From JAEZBP01 sp963832725 (GTDB taxonomy: Bacteria > Myxococcota_A > Polyangia > Polyangiales > Sandaracinaceae), in NCBI GenBank assembly GCA_963832725.1, contig CAWHVG010000003.1:992001-1056000 (forward strand): 64,000 nucleotides of DNA, read 5' to 3'. The translations under genes and the position numbers were made by a program. Each line of letters opens with the position of its first letter. The first letter of the stretch is position 1. The notes under the pieces were generated by a model. It did no database searches, was not told where the DNA came from, and saw only the letters and a list, made by a program, of their open reading frames with translations. Of this stretch, positions 8,999 through 17,394 are shown piece after piece.

Positions 8999-9272
8999 GG
9001 TGGTCACGCGTGGAGGCGGCGTACCAGACGCGCGAGACGGAGGAAAGCGGGCGGGAAGCGGGCCGGCCCCCGTGCTACAAGCCGGGAGCCAAGATGTCCT
9101 CCGCGGAAGTCGCAACACGTTCTGACCGGCTCTCGACGCCGATCTCGGCCGCGAGCCTCCTCGAAAATGCTTTGCATTTCCTGCGGGGGCGCGCACCCAA
9201 TCTCGACGCCGATCGCTCGACCAGACCGGTCACGACTTCCGCCTCGGACATCTAGCGACGGAGGGAGCCGCC

Positions 9273-10529
9273 ATGGGACAGGAACCGAACCTCGCCGAGA
9301 CCGATCCGGAGATCCACGAGCTCATCGAGCACGAGGAGCGCCGGCAGCACGACAATCTGCGACTGATCCCGAGCGAGAACTACGCCTCGCGCGCCGTGCT
9401 CGAGGCGAGCGGCTCGGTGCTGAACAACAAGTACAGCGAGGGCTATCCGGGCAAGCGCTACTACCAGGGCCAGCACAACATCGACGCCATCGAGAGCATG
9501 GCGGCGACGCGGCTCAAGCGACTCTTCGGCGTCGACCACGTGAACGTGCAGCCCTACTCCGGCTCGCCCGCCAACCTGGCCGTGTACTTCGCGTTCCTGG
9601 CGCCCGGCGAGACGACGATGGGCCTCGGGCTGCCGGCCGGCGGGCACCTCACCCACGGCTGGAAGGTCTCGATCACCGGCAAGTACTACAACGCCGTCCA
9701 GTACGGCGTGCGCGAGAGCGACCACCGCATCGACTTCGATCAGGTCGCGAGCCTGGCCCGCGAGCACAAGCCCAAGCTGCTCTGGTGCGGCACGACGGCC
9801 TATCCGCGCACGCTCGACTTCGACCGCTTCGCCGAGATCGCGCGGGAGGTCGGCGCCGTCTTGGTGGCGGACATCGCGCACATCAGCGGCCTGGTGGCCG
9901 GCGGCGCGCACCCGAGCCCGGTCGGCAAGGCCGAGGTCATCACCTCGACCACCCACAAGACGCTCCGCGGCCCGCGCGGCGGCATGATCCTCTGCGACGA
10001 GAAGCACGCCAAGCAGATCGACCGCGCGGTCTTCCCGGGCTTGCAGGGCGGCCCGCACAACAGCGCCATCGCGGGGCTGGCCGTCGCCGCGCACGAGGCG
10101 AGCACGGACGCGTTCAAGGGCTACGCGCAGCAGGTCGTCGACAACGCGCGCGCCCTGGCCGAAGGCATGATGGCGCGCGGCATCGATCTGGTGACGGGCG
10201 GCACCGACACCCACCTGATCCTCGCGGACCTCACGCCGAAGGGCGTGCCCGGCAAGCCGGCGGCCGTCGCGCTCGAGCACGCGGGCATCGTCTGCAACTA
10301 CAACTCGGTGCCCTTCGACAAGCGCAAGCCCTTCGACCCGAGCGGCATCCGGCTGGGCACGCCGGCCATCACCAGCCGCGGCATGAAGACCGGCGAGATG
10401 AAGGCGATCGCCGGCTGGATCGCCGACGTGATCGAGAACGTCGAGGACGAGGCGACGCTGAAGCGCGTGAAGGGCGAGGTGAAGGCCCTCTGCGATCAGT
10501 TCCCGGCCCCGGGCCTGACGCTGGCCTGA
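9273..10529 (+). CDS. glyA: Serine hydroxymethyltransferase
   Basis: 418 residues, full length, with GGAGGG upstream of ATG 9273. A cytoplasmic PLP enzyme that interconverts serine and glycine with tetrahydrofolate and is the main source of one-carbon units. Visible features are the N-terminal IPSENYAS motif, the substrate loop YSEGYPGKRYYQG, and the PLP-lysine motif STTHKTLRGPRGG. coaBC starts three bases after the stop codon, so the two are translationally close and probably cotranscribed. Confidence 0.97.
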   Translation: MGQEPNLAETDPEIHELIEHEERRQHDNLRLIPSENYASRAVLEASGSVLNNKYSEGYPGKRYYQGQHNIDAIESMAATRLKRLFGVDHVNVQPYSGSPANLAVYFAFLAPGETTMGLGLPAGGHLTHGWKVSITGKYYNAVQYGVRESDHRIDFDQVASLAREHKPKLLWCGTTAYPRTLDFDRFAEIAREVGAVLVADIAHISGLVAGGAHPSPVGKAEVITSTTHKTLRGPRGGMILCDEKHAKQIDRAVFPGLQGGPHNSAIAGLAVAAHEASTDAFKGYAQQVVDNARALAEGMMARGIDLVTGGTDTHLILADLTPKGVPGKPAAVALEHAGIVCNYNSVPFDKRKPFDPSGIRLGTPAITSRGMKTGEMKAIAGWIADVIENVEDEATLKRVKGEVKALCDQFPAPGLTLA

Positions 10530-10532
10530 GCC

Positions 10533-11709
10533 GTGGCCAACGTCGTCGTCGGCGTGGGCGGAGGCATCGCGGCGTACAAGGCCGTGATGCTGGTGCGTGC
10601 GCTGCTGCGCCGTGGGCACGTGGTGAAGACGGTGATGACCGGCGCTGCGACCCGCTTCGTCGGCCCGGTCACGCTCACCGGGCTGACAGGCGAGGCGCCG
10701 GTGATCGACCTCTGGGACGCGCGCTACGCCGGCGAGGTGCACGTCGATCTCGCGGCCTGGGCCGACGTGCTCGCCGTGGCGCCTGCCACCGCGAACTTGC
10801 TCGCGCGGGCGGCGCAGGGGTTGGCGGACGACGCACTGACGGCGACCCTGCTCTGCTTCGACGGTCCGCTGGTGCTGGCGCCGGCCATGCACCACCGGAT
10901 GTGGCGGCACCCCGCGACGCAGGCCAACGCGGCCTCGTTGCGCGAGCGCGGCGCCACGCTCGTCGGCCCTGTCGAAGGGCCGCTGGCCAGCGGCGAGGTG
11001 GGCATCGGAAGGATGGCCGAGCCGGAGGTCATCGCAGCCGCGGTGGAGGGCGCGCTCGGGCCGTCGGATCTCGCGGGCCGCATGGTCTTGGTCAGCGCCG
11101 GCGGCACGCGCGAGGCGCTCGATCCGGTGCGTTTTTTGGGCAACCGATCGAGCGGGAAGATGGGCTACGCCATCGCGCGGCAGGCGGCGCGGCGGGGCGC
11201 GAAGGTGGTGCTGGTGGCGGGCGCGACGGAGCTCTCCGAATCCGCCGGGCGTCGAAGTCATCCGCGCTCTGAGCGCGCGAGAGATGGAAGCGGCCGTCGA
11301 GGCGCATCGCGACCAAGCCGACGCCATCGTGATGGCCGCCGCCGTCGCCGACTACCGGCCCGCTTCGGTCGCCGGGCAGAAGATCAAGAAGAAGGACGGC
11401 CCGATGACCCTCGAGCTGGTCCGCAACCCGGACATCCTGGCCGGCCTCGGCGCCTGGCGAACGGGCGCGCGACCGATGCTGGTCGGCTTCGCCGTCGAGA
11501 CCGAGCGCTTGGTCGAGGCCGCGCGCGCCAAGCTGGAGCGCAAGAAGGTCGATCTGATCGTCGCCAACGACGCCTCCGTCTCGTTCGGGCGCGACACCAA
11601 CCGGGTGGTGCTCGTCGACGCGGGCGGCGAAGAGGCGCTGCCCGAGCTCGGCAAGGACGCGGTGGCCGACCGCATCCTCAATCGCGTCGTCGCGAAGCTC
11701 TCGGGCTGA
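10533..11709 (+). CDS. coaBC: Phosphopantothenoylcysteine decarboxylase / phosphopantothenate-cysteine ligase, with one frameshift
   Basis: Bifunctional CoA-synthesis flavoprotein: 391 residues after removing one base in GAATC at 11238-11242. The N-terminal CoaC half shows GGGIAAYK (FMN loop), the histidine in GEVHVDL and the APATANLLA motif. The C-terminal CoaB half shows SAGGTREALDPVR, GNRSSGKMG and the KIKKKDG motif. Odd points: the conserved PxMNxxMW motif reads PAMHHRMW, and the segment that carries the catalytic Cys in the E. coli protein reads GPLASGEVGIGRM, with Ser instead. GTG 10533 is the start, three bases after glyA. The frame break joins perfectly when GATC is restored, so the gene is probably intact. 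Confidence 0.88.
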
Positions 11710-11892
11710 GCCACGCCCGCACTCCGCCGTCTCACGCAGCGAGCCCGATGCCGCGAGGGCCGGTTCGTCGTGCAGAGGCGATCCAGGAGTCCTTCCGCGT
11801 CGGGGTGCTCGCGCGGGCCGAGGCAACACGGCGGCGAGTGAGTTCGACGACGTCGACGAAGCTCACCACACGAGGCGGCTGCGCCGGTCAGG

Positions 11893-13452
11893 TCACTCCG
11901 CGAAGCGCGCGGGATCCGGCTGCGGGAAGCCCATCTGGGCGGTCCAGCCGAAGGTGCCGCTCCGACCGGCGCGGCGGACGATCTGCGTTCCCTCGACGCC
12001 GACGCCTTGGGTGACCGAGAGGTAGCCGTCGGCCGTGTACTCGCCGTGGGTGTCGCCCGCGGGCGCGCTGTAGTCGGCGGGCGCCTGGCCGCCGGTGCCG
12101 ACCCGCCAGATCTGCGTGGTCGGCGGGTAGGTGTCCTCCCAGTGCTGGCGCGTGGCCTGGTTGGTGTCGACGTCGCGCACGATGCGCCAGCGGGTGATCT
12201 GGAAGCCGGGCACGCCGCGTTGCTTGAGCGCGTGCACGCCGCGCGGGAGGCTGGAGTCTTCAATCTCCCGCTCCTCGTAGGGCGTGATCTCGTCGACGCG
12301 CCGCACGAACGTGACCATCCGGCTGGTCTCCGCACCGCGGATCTCGGCGCGCGCCACGCCGCCCTCGACGGTGAAGCCGATGACCACCGGCGTGGCGAGG
12401 TCGTTTCGGAACCGGAAGTTGAGCTGCGGATAGCTGACCACGGCGTCGAGGCCCATGAAGATGTACGTGCTCGGCCGGCTGTGCGGGTTGCGCAGCTCGA
12501 TGGGCAGCCCGGCGAAGAAGACGGCCGCGTGGAGCGAGCCGGCGACCTGACAGGTGCCGCCGCCGACTCCGTCCACCAGCTCGCCGCCCGCGATGACCGG
12601 CGCCGGACGGAAGCCGTTCGCCTCGCTGCGCTCGCCGACCGCCTCGTTGAAGTCGAAGGTCTCGCCCGGCATCACGACCAGGCCGTCCACCTTCGACGCG
12701 GCGACCCGCAGGTTGAAGGTGCGGTCGCGGGCGCGCTCCAGCGTGTTGTAGCGGGTCTCGAACGAGCCGAGCACGGCGTCCATGCGCAGGCCCTCGAGGT
12801 CCTCGGTCGTCCGGTGCGCACGCCGCTGCTCCACGGCCGCAGCGACCGTCCGTTCGCCTCCCTCGAAGGCGTCGCGCAGCGCGTCCAGCGTGCCGTGCAC
12901 GTCGAGCACGCGGCCGTGCTGGTGCGGGACGAGCTCGTGCGTGCGCGGGTTGGCGCGGGCGTCGACGGGTCGGCGATCGTAGCCGTCCTTGAGGTCGGCC
13001 AAGTGTCCGAAGACGGCCTCTTCGTCGACCTCGATCGACAGCGGCACGTCGACCGGGCGCCCGCTCGCGATCTGCGCGTGGACCTGCCTCATGGCCGACG
13101 TCGTGTCGTTCGCCTCGCGGAGCAGCGCGATAAGCCGCGGCACGTTCACGCGAGCGCCGAACGCGCGACGGGTGCGGACGATCGGCTCGGCGCCGGGGAC
13201 GGTCAGCGTGACCCGCTCGGCTTCCCAGCGCGCGGCCAGCCGCCGCGCGAGCACTGCGGCATCGTCGCCCTTGTCGACCTCGGTCTCGAGGACCCGCACC
13301 GGGACCGGCGGCGCCGCGCTCCGCGCCAGCGCGGGCTGCCGAGAAGCGACGACCCAGGCCGCGAGCCCACCCGCCGCCGCGAAGCAGAGGATCGCGCTCG
13401 CGACCCTGCCGTGCTCGAGCCACCGCGCGCGCGAGAGAGAGCCATCCTGCAT
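11893..13452 (-). CDS. VanW family protein with N-terminal peptidoglycan-binding-like region
   Basis: 519 residues. A single N-terminal helix (AILCFAAAGGLAAWVV) makes it a membrane-anchored periplasmic protein. Residues about 60-230 resemble the putative peptidoglycan-binding repeats found before VanW domains (REANDTTSAMRQVHAQIASG). The VanW domain follows: VVMPGETFDFNEAVGERS, then GGGTCQVAGSLHAAVFFAG and ELRNPHSRPSTYIF, the hallmark block. The family is linked to envelope and glycopeptide phenotypes but its activity is undefined. Single gene, convergent with coaBC. Confidence 0.88.
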   Translation of the reverse strand: MQDGSLSRARWLEHGRVASAILCFAAAGGLAAWVVASRQPALARSAAPPVPVRVLETEVDKGDDAAVLARRLAARWEAERVTLTVPGAEPIVRTRRAFGARVNVPRLIALLREANDTTSAMRQVHAQIASGRPVDVPLSIEVDEEAVFGHLADLKDGYDRRPVDARANPRTHELVPHQHGRVLDVHGTLDALRDAFEGGERTVAAAVEQRRAHRTTEDLEGLRMDAVLGSFETRYNTLERARDRTFNLRVAASKVDGLVVMPGETFDFNEAVGERSEANGFRPAPVIAGGELVDGVGGGTCQVAGSLHAAVFFAGLPIELRNPHSRPSTYIFMGLDAVVSYPQLNFRFRNDLATPVVIGFTVEGGVARAEIRGAETSRMVTFVRRVDEITPYEEREIEDSSLPRGVHALKQRGVPGFQITRWRIVRDVDTNQATRQHWEDTYPPTTQIWRVGTGGQAPADYSAPAGDTHGEYTADGYLSVTQGVGVEGTQIVRRAGRSGTFGWTAQMGFPQPDPARFAE

Positions 13453-13514
13453 GGCCCGGAGAATCGGAACCCGAGCGCGGAACGGTCAACTTTCCGACCG
13501 TTCGCAACCGGCCC

Positions 13515-13578
13515 GGCGTCGAAGTGGAGCGGCGTCGAAGTGGAGCGGCGTCGAAGTGGAGTGGCGTCGAAGTGGAGC
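13515..13578. repeat. 16-bp tandem repeat, four units
   Basis: Four head-to-tail copies of GGCGTCGAAGTGGAGC, with one substitution in the third, lie between the VanW gene start and the DUF934 gene. The promoter of vanW should be nearby, so the array could serve as repeated binding sites or simply be a minisatellite. The rest of 13453-13691 shows no gene. Confidence 0.9.
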
Positions 13579-13691
13579 GGCGACGCAGACGGCACCCCAA
13601 CGGACCTCGCGACGTCCTCGACCGAGCGATGGGCAACACTGGAATCCGGGAATGACCTCGGCCGCGGCCCGGCATCGCCGTCCGGCGCGAG

Positions 13692-14192
13692 TCAGGGCTG
13701 GACGCGGCGACGCCAGATGGGCGGTTCGTCGTCCTCGGCAGGCTGGTAGGCGACGCTGAAGTCCGAGAACGCCGAGAGAGCAGCCTCCGCGTCCTTGCCC
13801 GGGGCGAGCTCGAAGCTCTCGAACCCGCAGCGGGACAGATAGGCGAGCTGGTCCCGGAGCACGTCGCCCGCCGCCCGCAGCTCGCCACGGAAGCCGGCGC
13901 GGCGGAGCAGGCGCGCCAGCGAATAGGCGCGCCCGTCGGTGAACTTGGGCAGCTCGATGGCGACCAGCGACACGCCCTCGAGCTCGGCCGCCAACGCGTC
14001 CGGATCGGCATCCCCGCTCACGCGAAGACCGACCCGCCCTGCCCGCGCGCGGAGCCCATCGCGTTCGCGCTGCCAGCGTTCGAGCGAGACGATCGCGTCG
14101 CCATCCACCGGGAACGCCTCGTCGTCCGCCAAGGTCCGCCAGGGATCCTCCACGATCCTCGCGCCGTCCGCGTCACGCCGAACGAGGGTCAT
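13692..14192 (-). CDS. DUF934 family protein of the sulfite reductase cluster
   Basis: 166 residues from ATG 14192, which overlaps the end of cysI by 20 bases. The conserved part (SLVAIELPKFTDGRAYSLAR, then LLRRAGFRGELRAAGDVLRDQL and YLSRCGFESFEL) is diagnostic of DUF934, a family nearly always found beside ferredoxin-type sulfite reductase. It is presumed to help siroheme enzyme function or electron supply, but its biochemistry is unproven. The overlap and shared strand make it the last gene of DUF2849-cysI-DUF934. An earlier in-frame start exists inside cysI but lacks family similarity. Confidence 0.88.
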   Translation of the reverse strand: MTLVRRDADGARIVEDPWRTLADDEAFPVDGDAIVSLERWQRERDGLRARAGRVGLRVSGDADPDALAAELEGVSLVAIELPKFTDGRAYSLARLLRRAGFRGELRAAGDVLRDQLAYLSRCGFESFELAPGKDAEAALSAFSDFSVAYQPAEDDEPPIWRRRVQP

Positions 14193-15840
14193 AGACCGCC
14201 TCCTTGAAGGGCTGCATGCCGAGCCGGCGCACGGTGTCGAGAAAGCGCTCGTCATCGGAGCTGCGGAGCGCGAGGTAGGCCATCGCCAGCCGCTCCACCG
14301 CCGGCCCGACCTCGTCTTCGGTCAGCGCCCGCCCGAGCACGCGACCCAACGAGGCGTCGTCCGAGGAGCTGCCGCCGAGCATGAGCTGGTAGTGCTCCGT
14401 GCCCTGCTTGTCGATCCCGAGGATGCCGATGTGGCCGACGTGATGATGGCCGCAGGCGTTGATGCAGCCGCTGATGTTCAGGTGAAGGTCACCGAGGTCG
14501 TGGAGCTTCGAGAGATCGGCGAAGCGGCGCGAGAGATCCTGCGCGATGGGGATCGATCGCGCGTTGGCGAGGTTGCAGTAGTCGAGCCCGGGGCAGCAGA
14601 CGATGTCGGTCAGCTTGCCCACGTTCGGCGTGGCGAGCCCGAGCGACGTGAGCTCGCGGAGGAGTGCGGGCAGGTCCCGCTTCCGCACGTCCGAGAAGAC
14701 CAGGTTCTGCCGGTGCGTGACCACGACCCGGCCGAAGCTGTAGCGCTCGGCCAGATCGGCCACGGCGTCCATCTGCTCGGCCGTGACGTCGCCCGGCGCG
14801 AGCTCCTGCCCCTTGAGCGAGAGGTTCACGATGGCGTAGCCGGGCATCCGGTGCGCCACCACGTCGTGGTCGGCCCAGCCCGCGAACGCGCGGTCCTTGG
14901 CCAGCCGCGCGGCTTCGTAGGTCGGGTCGCCCTCCGGCAGCACTTCGTAGGGCGGCGGCAGGAAGAAGCGGGTGAAGCGCGCGATGTCCTCGTCGGTCAG
15001 CTTCAGCGGACCGTCTTTGATCTTCTCGTGCTCCTCCTCGACCAAGCGCGCGAACGCATCGGCACCGATCGCTTTGACGAGGATCTTGATGCGAGCTTTG
15101 TACTTGTTGTCGCGCCGGCCGAGCCGGTTGTAGGTGCGGAGCACCGCCTCCGAATAGGTGAGGAGGTGCGCCTTCGGCAGGAACGCGCGGATGCGGGTCG
15201 CCAGCACCGGCGTCCGGCCCTGACCGCCACCCACGTAGTAGGCGAAGCCGACCTCGCCCTCGTCGTTCTCGACCAGGCGGATGGCCACGTCGTGCACCGC
15301 CAAGGCGGCCCGGTCCTCGCGGGCGCCGGTGACCGCGAACTTGAACTTGCGCGGCAGGAACGCGAACTCGGGGTGGAAGGTCGACCACTGCCGGAGCAGC
15401 TCGCAGTAGGGCCGCGGATCTTCGATCTCGTCCTTCGCCACGCCGGCGAAAGGATCGCTGGTGACGTTTCGGATGCAGTTGCCGCTGGTCTGGATGGCGT
15501 GCATCGAGACTTCGGCCAGCTCGTCGAGGATGGTCGGGACGTCGGTGAGCGCCGGCCAGTTGAGCTGAACGTTCTGGCGCGTGGTGAAGTGCGCGTAGCC
15601 GCGGTCGTAGGTGCGGGCGACGCGGGCCAGCGCGCGGAGCTGCTCGGACGAGAGCAGCCCGTAGGGGACGGCGATCCGCAGCATGTAGGCGTGCAGCTGC
15701 ATGTAGAGGCCGTTCTGGAGCCTCAGCGGCCGGAACTCGTCCTCGCTCAGCGTGCCGGCCAGCCTTCGGTTCACCTGGTCTCGAAACTGCGCCGCCCGCT
15801 CGTGCACCAGGCGGCGGTCCTCCGCGTCGTACTGGTACAT
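14173..15840 (-). CDS. cysI: Assimilatory sulfite reductase, siroheme/4Fe-4S hemoprotein
   Basis: 555 residues, full length. It reduces sulfite to sulfide in the cytoplasm for cysteine synthesis. Family features are the N-terminal half-domain (AHFTTRQNVQLNW, QTSGNCIRNVTSDPFAG) and the cluster/siroheme ligands CCPGLDYCNLA and NISGCINACGHHHVG. A nitrite reductase of the same superfamily is the alternative, but the flanking DUF2849 and DUF934 genes favour sulfite reduction. The start lies three bases after the DUF2849 stop, so the genes are cotranscribed. Confidence 0.92.
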   Translation of the reverse strand: MYQYDAEDRRLVHERAAQFRDQVNRRLAGTLSEDEFRPLRLQNGLYMQLHAYMLRIAVPYGLLSSEQLRALARVARTYDRGYAHFTTRQNVQLNWPALTDVPTILDELAEVSMHAIQTSGNCIRNVTSDPFAGVAKDEIEDPRPYCELLRQWSTFHPEFAFLPRKFKFAVTGAREDRAALAVHDVAIRLVENDEGEVGFAYYVGGGQGRTPVLATRIRAFLPKAHLLTYSEAVLRTYNRLGRRDNKYKARIKILVKAIGADAFARLVEEEHEKIKDGPLKLTDEDIARFTRFFLPPPYEVLPEGDPTYEAARLAKDRAFAGWADHDVVAHRMPGYAIVNLSLKGQELAPGDVTAEQMDAVADLAERYSFGRVVVTHRQNLVFSDVRKRDLPALLRELTSLGLATPNVGKLTDIVCCPGLDYCNLANARSIPIAQDLSRRFADLSKLHDLGDLHLNISGCINACGHHHVGHIGILGIDKQGTEHYQLMLGGSSSDDASLGRVLGRALTEDEVGPAVERLAMAYLALRSSDDERFLDTVRRLGMQPFKEAVYDPRSA

Positions 15841-15843
15841 GGC

Positions 15844-16158
15844 TCAGCCCACCGCCGCGTGAGTCGCCGGCTCGTGGCGCGGCCCGAAGCGCTGGAGCAC
15901 GGCCGCCGGTCCCTCGGCCCGGATGCGCTCGCGGGCGCTCCGGTGCCGGATGGCACCGTCGATCACATCGACCTCGATCCGGTACGCGCCGACCACCGAC
16001 TCGGTCTGCACGCTCGCCCAGGCCAGCTCCGCTTCGACCTGGTCCGCGTCGTCCGAGGCCCATCCGTCGCGGTCGCGCTCGGCCCACCCGCGATCCGCTC
16101 TCAAGTACACCACACGGCCGTCCACGAGCCGCTGCGCCGTCACCATCATCTGCGTCAT
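15844..16158 (-). CDS. DUF2849 family protein, first gene of the sulfite reductase operon
   Basis: 104 residues. The pattern AQRLVDGRVVYLRADRGWAER near the N-terminus and RERIRAEGP near the C-terminus match DUF2849, small proteins encoded directly upstream of cysI in many proteobacteria. TAGGAG lies about eight bases before ATG 16158. The role is unknown; the invariant neighbourhood suggests a sulfite-reductase helper. A short dyad just upstream may be the operon's operator. Confidence 0.85.
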   Translation of the reverse strand: MTQMMVTAQRLVDGRVVYLRADRGWAERDRDGWASDDADQVEAELAWASVQTESVVGAYRIEVDVIDGAIRHRSARERIRAEGPAAVLQRFGPRHEPATHAAVG

Positions 16159-16167
16159 GGCGTTCTC

Positions 16168-16184
16168 CTACCGGAAAACCGTAG
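16168..16184 (-). promoter_or_regulatory. Possible operator before the DUF2849-cysI-DUF934 operon
   Basis: A 17-base imperfect dyad (CTAC..GG.AAA..CC.TAG pattern) lies 10-26 bases upstream of the first start codon, overlapping the place where a repressor would block early transcription or translation. The protein that binds it is not known; a sulfur-responsive regulator is an inference. Confidence 0.35.
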
Positions 16185-16502
16185 AATCGTTCTGCAGCAT
16201 GTTCCCGACGAACGCAAGGGGGAACTGTGGCGCGGCCCAGGACATGCCAGATCGCCATCATTTCCGAGCGATACTGCGTGACGCGAGGCCCCACGCGGTG
16301 TCCACGGCGCTTGCCCGCAACAAAAGCGACCTTTTTAGTCAACTACACCAAAACCACGCTCGATGTGGTCTCGGGGCACGCCGGGCCTACATCGGAGTCG
16401 AGGTTGCGGGGTTTTCGGTCCGAGTTCTGAGGTTCTGCTTGACGGCGCCCCGGGCCAGCGCTAAACAGCCGCCTCGTTTGCGGCGGAGCCCGCGACACCC
16501 CT
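16185..16502. other. Intergenic region between the cys operon and the tRNA unit
   Basis: Divergent spacer. It carries the rightward tRNA promoter (16439-16467) and must hold the leftward cys promoter, which was not located with confidence. It is more A/T-rich than its surroundings (CAAAAGCGACCTTTTTAG near 16320), as expected for a regulatory region. No gene is seen. Confidence 0.5.
16439..16467 (+). promoter_or_regulatory. Sigma-70-like promoter of tRNA-Gln/tRNA-Glu
   Basis: TTGACG (16439-16444) and TAAACA (16462-16467) are spaced by 17 bases; tRNA-Gln begins 36 bases further on. Layout matches the tRNA-Asp promoter. Confidence 0.75.
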
Positions 16503-16573
16503 TCGGGGATCGTCTAATGGCAGGACTCCAGATTCTGGTTCTGGCTATCTAGGTTCGAATCCTAGTCCCCGAG
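16503..16573 (+). tRNA. tRNA-Gln (CTG)
   Basis: Acceptor stem TCGGGGA/TCCCCGA with discriminator G. Anticodon stem CCAGA/TCTGG with loop TTCTGGT gives anticodon CTG. T arm AGGTTCGAATCCT. CCA is not encoded. It is followed 39 bases later by tRNA-Glu and shares its promoter and terminator. The GATTC inside the anticodon arm is normal for tRNA-Gln. Confidence 0.93.
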
Positions 16574-16612
16574 CTTCCCAGGCTCCCGGTTCCGAAAACC
16601 GATCTGTTTCTC

Positions 16613-16684
16613 GGCCCCATCGTCTAGTGGTTAGGACATCGGCCTCTCACGCCGGTAACAGGGGTTCAAGTCCCCTTGGGGTCA
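16613..16684 (+). tRNA. tRNA-Glu (CTC)
   Basis: Acceptor stem GGCCCCA/TGGGGTC with discriminator A. D arm TAGTGGTTAGGA. Anticodon loop CTCTCAC gives anticodon CTC. T arm GGGGTTCAAGTCCCC. CCA is not encoded. A strong terminator follows after three bases. Confidence 0.95.
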
Positions 16685-16687
16685 CTG

Positions 16688-16727
16688 AACGGCTCGCGTC
16701 GAATCTCGACGCGGGCCGTTTCTCTTT
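16688..16727 (+). terminator. Intrinsic terminator of the tRNA-Gln/Glu unit
   Basis: A 15-bp stem (arms 16688-16702 and 16706-16720, one G-T wobble) with a 3-base loop is followed by TTTCTCTTT. Position and strength fit transcription termination after tRNA-Glu. Confidence 0.85.
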
Positions 16728-16730
16728 GGG

Positions 16731-16760
16731 TTGCTCCTCCGCCGCACGCTCGCGTAGAAC
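16731..16760 (+). promoter_or_regulatory. Candidate promoter of apaG
   Basis: TTGCTC (16731-16736) and TAGAAC (16755-16760) are spaced by 18 bases, 60 bases before the apaG start and just after the tRNA terminator. Weaker match than the tRNA promoters. Confidence 0.4.
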
Positions 16761-16821
16761 CGTCTCCGCTCGCGCGGGTTCCGGCATCGGGACACGCTGA
16801 CGGGCGAGGAGAGATCCGACC

Positions 16822-17220
16822 ATGCTTCCCACCAACCCGTCCGTCGCCCTGACCGAGGGTGTTCGGGTCACGGTGACCAGCCGCTACCTGCCGGAGCAGT
16901 CTGCGCCGCGCGCCCGCCGCTACGTCTGGGCCTACACGGTGCGCATCGAGAACGAGGGCACCGCGCCGGCGAAGCTCGTGACGCGCCACTGGATCATCAC
17001 CGACGCGCGCGGCGAGGTGGACGAGGTGAAGGGGCCCGGCGTCGTCGGCGAGCAGCCGCATCTCGGGCCTGGCGAGAGCTTCCAGTACACCAGCGGCTGC
17101 GTCCTGCAGACGCCCCGCGGGACGATGCACGGCAGCTATCAGATGGTGCGCGACGACGGGCGCGGCTTCGACGCCGACATCGCGGCCTTCACGCTGCGCA
17201 TGCCCTCGGACCTGAACTGA
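16822..17220 (+). CDS. apaG: ApaG domain protein
   Basis: 132 residues, full length, with GGAGAG upstream of ATG 16822. The family signature is complete: VTVTSRYLPEQS, YTVRIENEG, RHWIITDARG, VKGPGVVGEQP and FQYTSGCVLQTPRGTMHGSY. ApaG is a small fibronectin-like beta-sandwich; E. coli apaG mutants show Co/Mg-related phenotypes and the fold also occurs in F-box proteins. The molecular role in bacteria is not settled. Confidence 0.93.
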   Translation: MLPTNPSVALTEGVRVTVTSRYLPEQSAPRARRYVWAYTVRIENEGTAPAKLVTRHWIITDARGEVDEVKGPGVVGEQPHLGPGESFQYTSGCVLQTPRGTMHGSYQMVRDDGRGFDADIAAFTLRMPSDLN

Positions 17221-17394
17221 AGGGTCGGTTCGCGAGGACTACCCGTCGCTCGGTCGCCGCGCGCTCGACCACACTCGGCGCAGCATCTCGAGCGAGCATT
17301 CGAGCCGAGTCGCGCATTCGCGACGCGGTCGCACCGCCGCGCGCACATCACTCGCGGCAGGCCGCCTGTCCGCTCGCTCCAGCGCGGTGGGGCG

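Noticed and set aside
9010..9255. Small plus-strand frame upstream of glyA
   Set aside because: No ribosome site or similarity; it overlaps the trpE leader and glyA has its own clear ribosome site.
8999..9272. Glycine riboswitch or Trp attenuator between trpE and glyA
   Set aside because: No recognisable tandem aptamer, leader peptide with Trp codons, or terminator/antiterminator pair was found in either direction.
5045..11272. A plus-strand open frame of over 2,000 codons
   Set aside because: It runs antisense across the cytochrome, beta-helix and trpE genes and then out of frame through glyA, all of which have clear family motifs. It is a by-product of GC-rich codon usage; its translation is a His/Val/Arg/Ala-rich composition artefact.
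16527..16560. GATTC and GAATC inside tRNA-Gln as further examples of the GATC anomaly
   Set aside because: Both belong to normal tRNA structure (anticodon arm and T arm) and the fold is correct as it stands.
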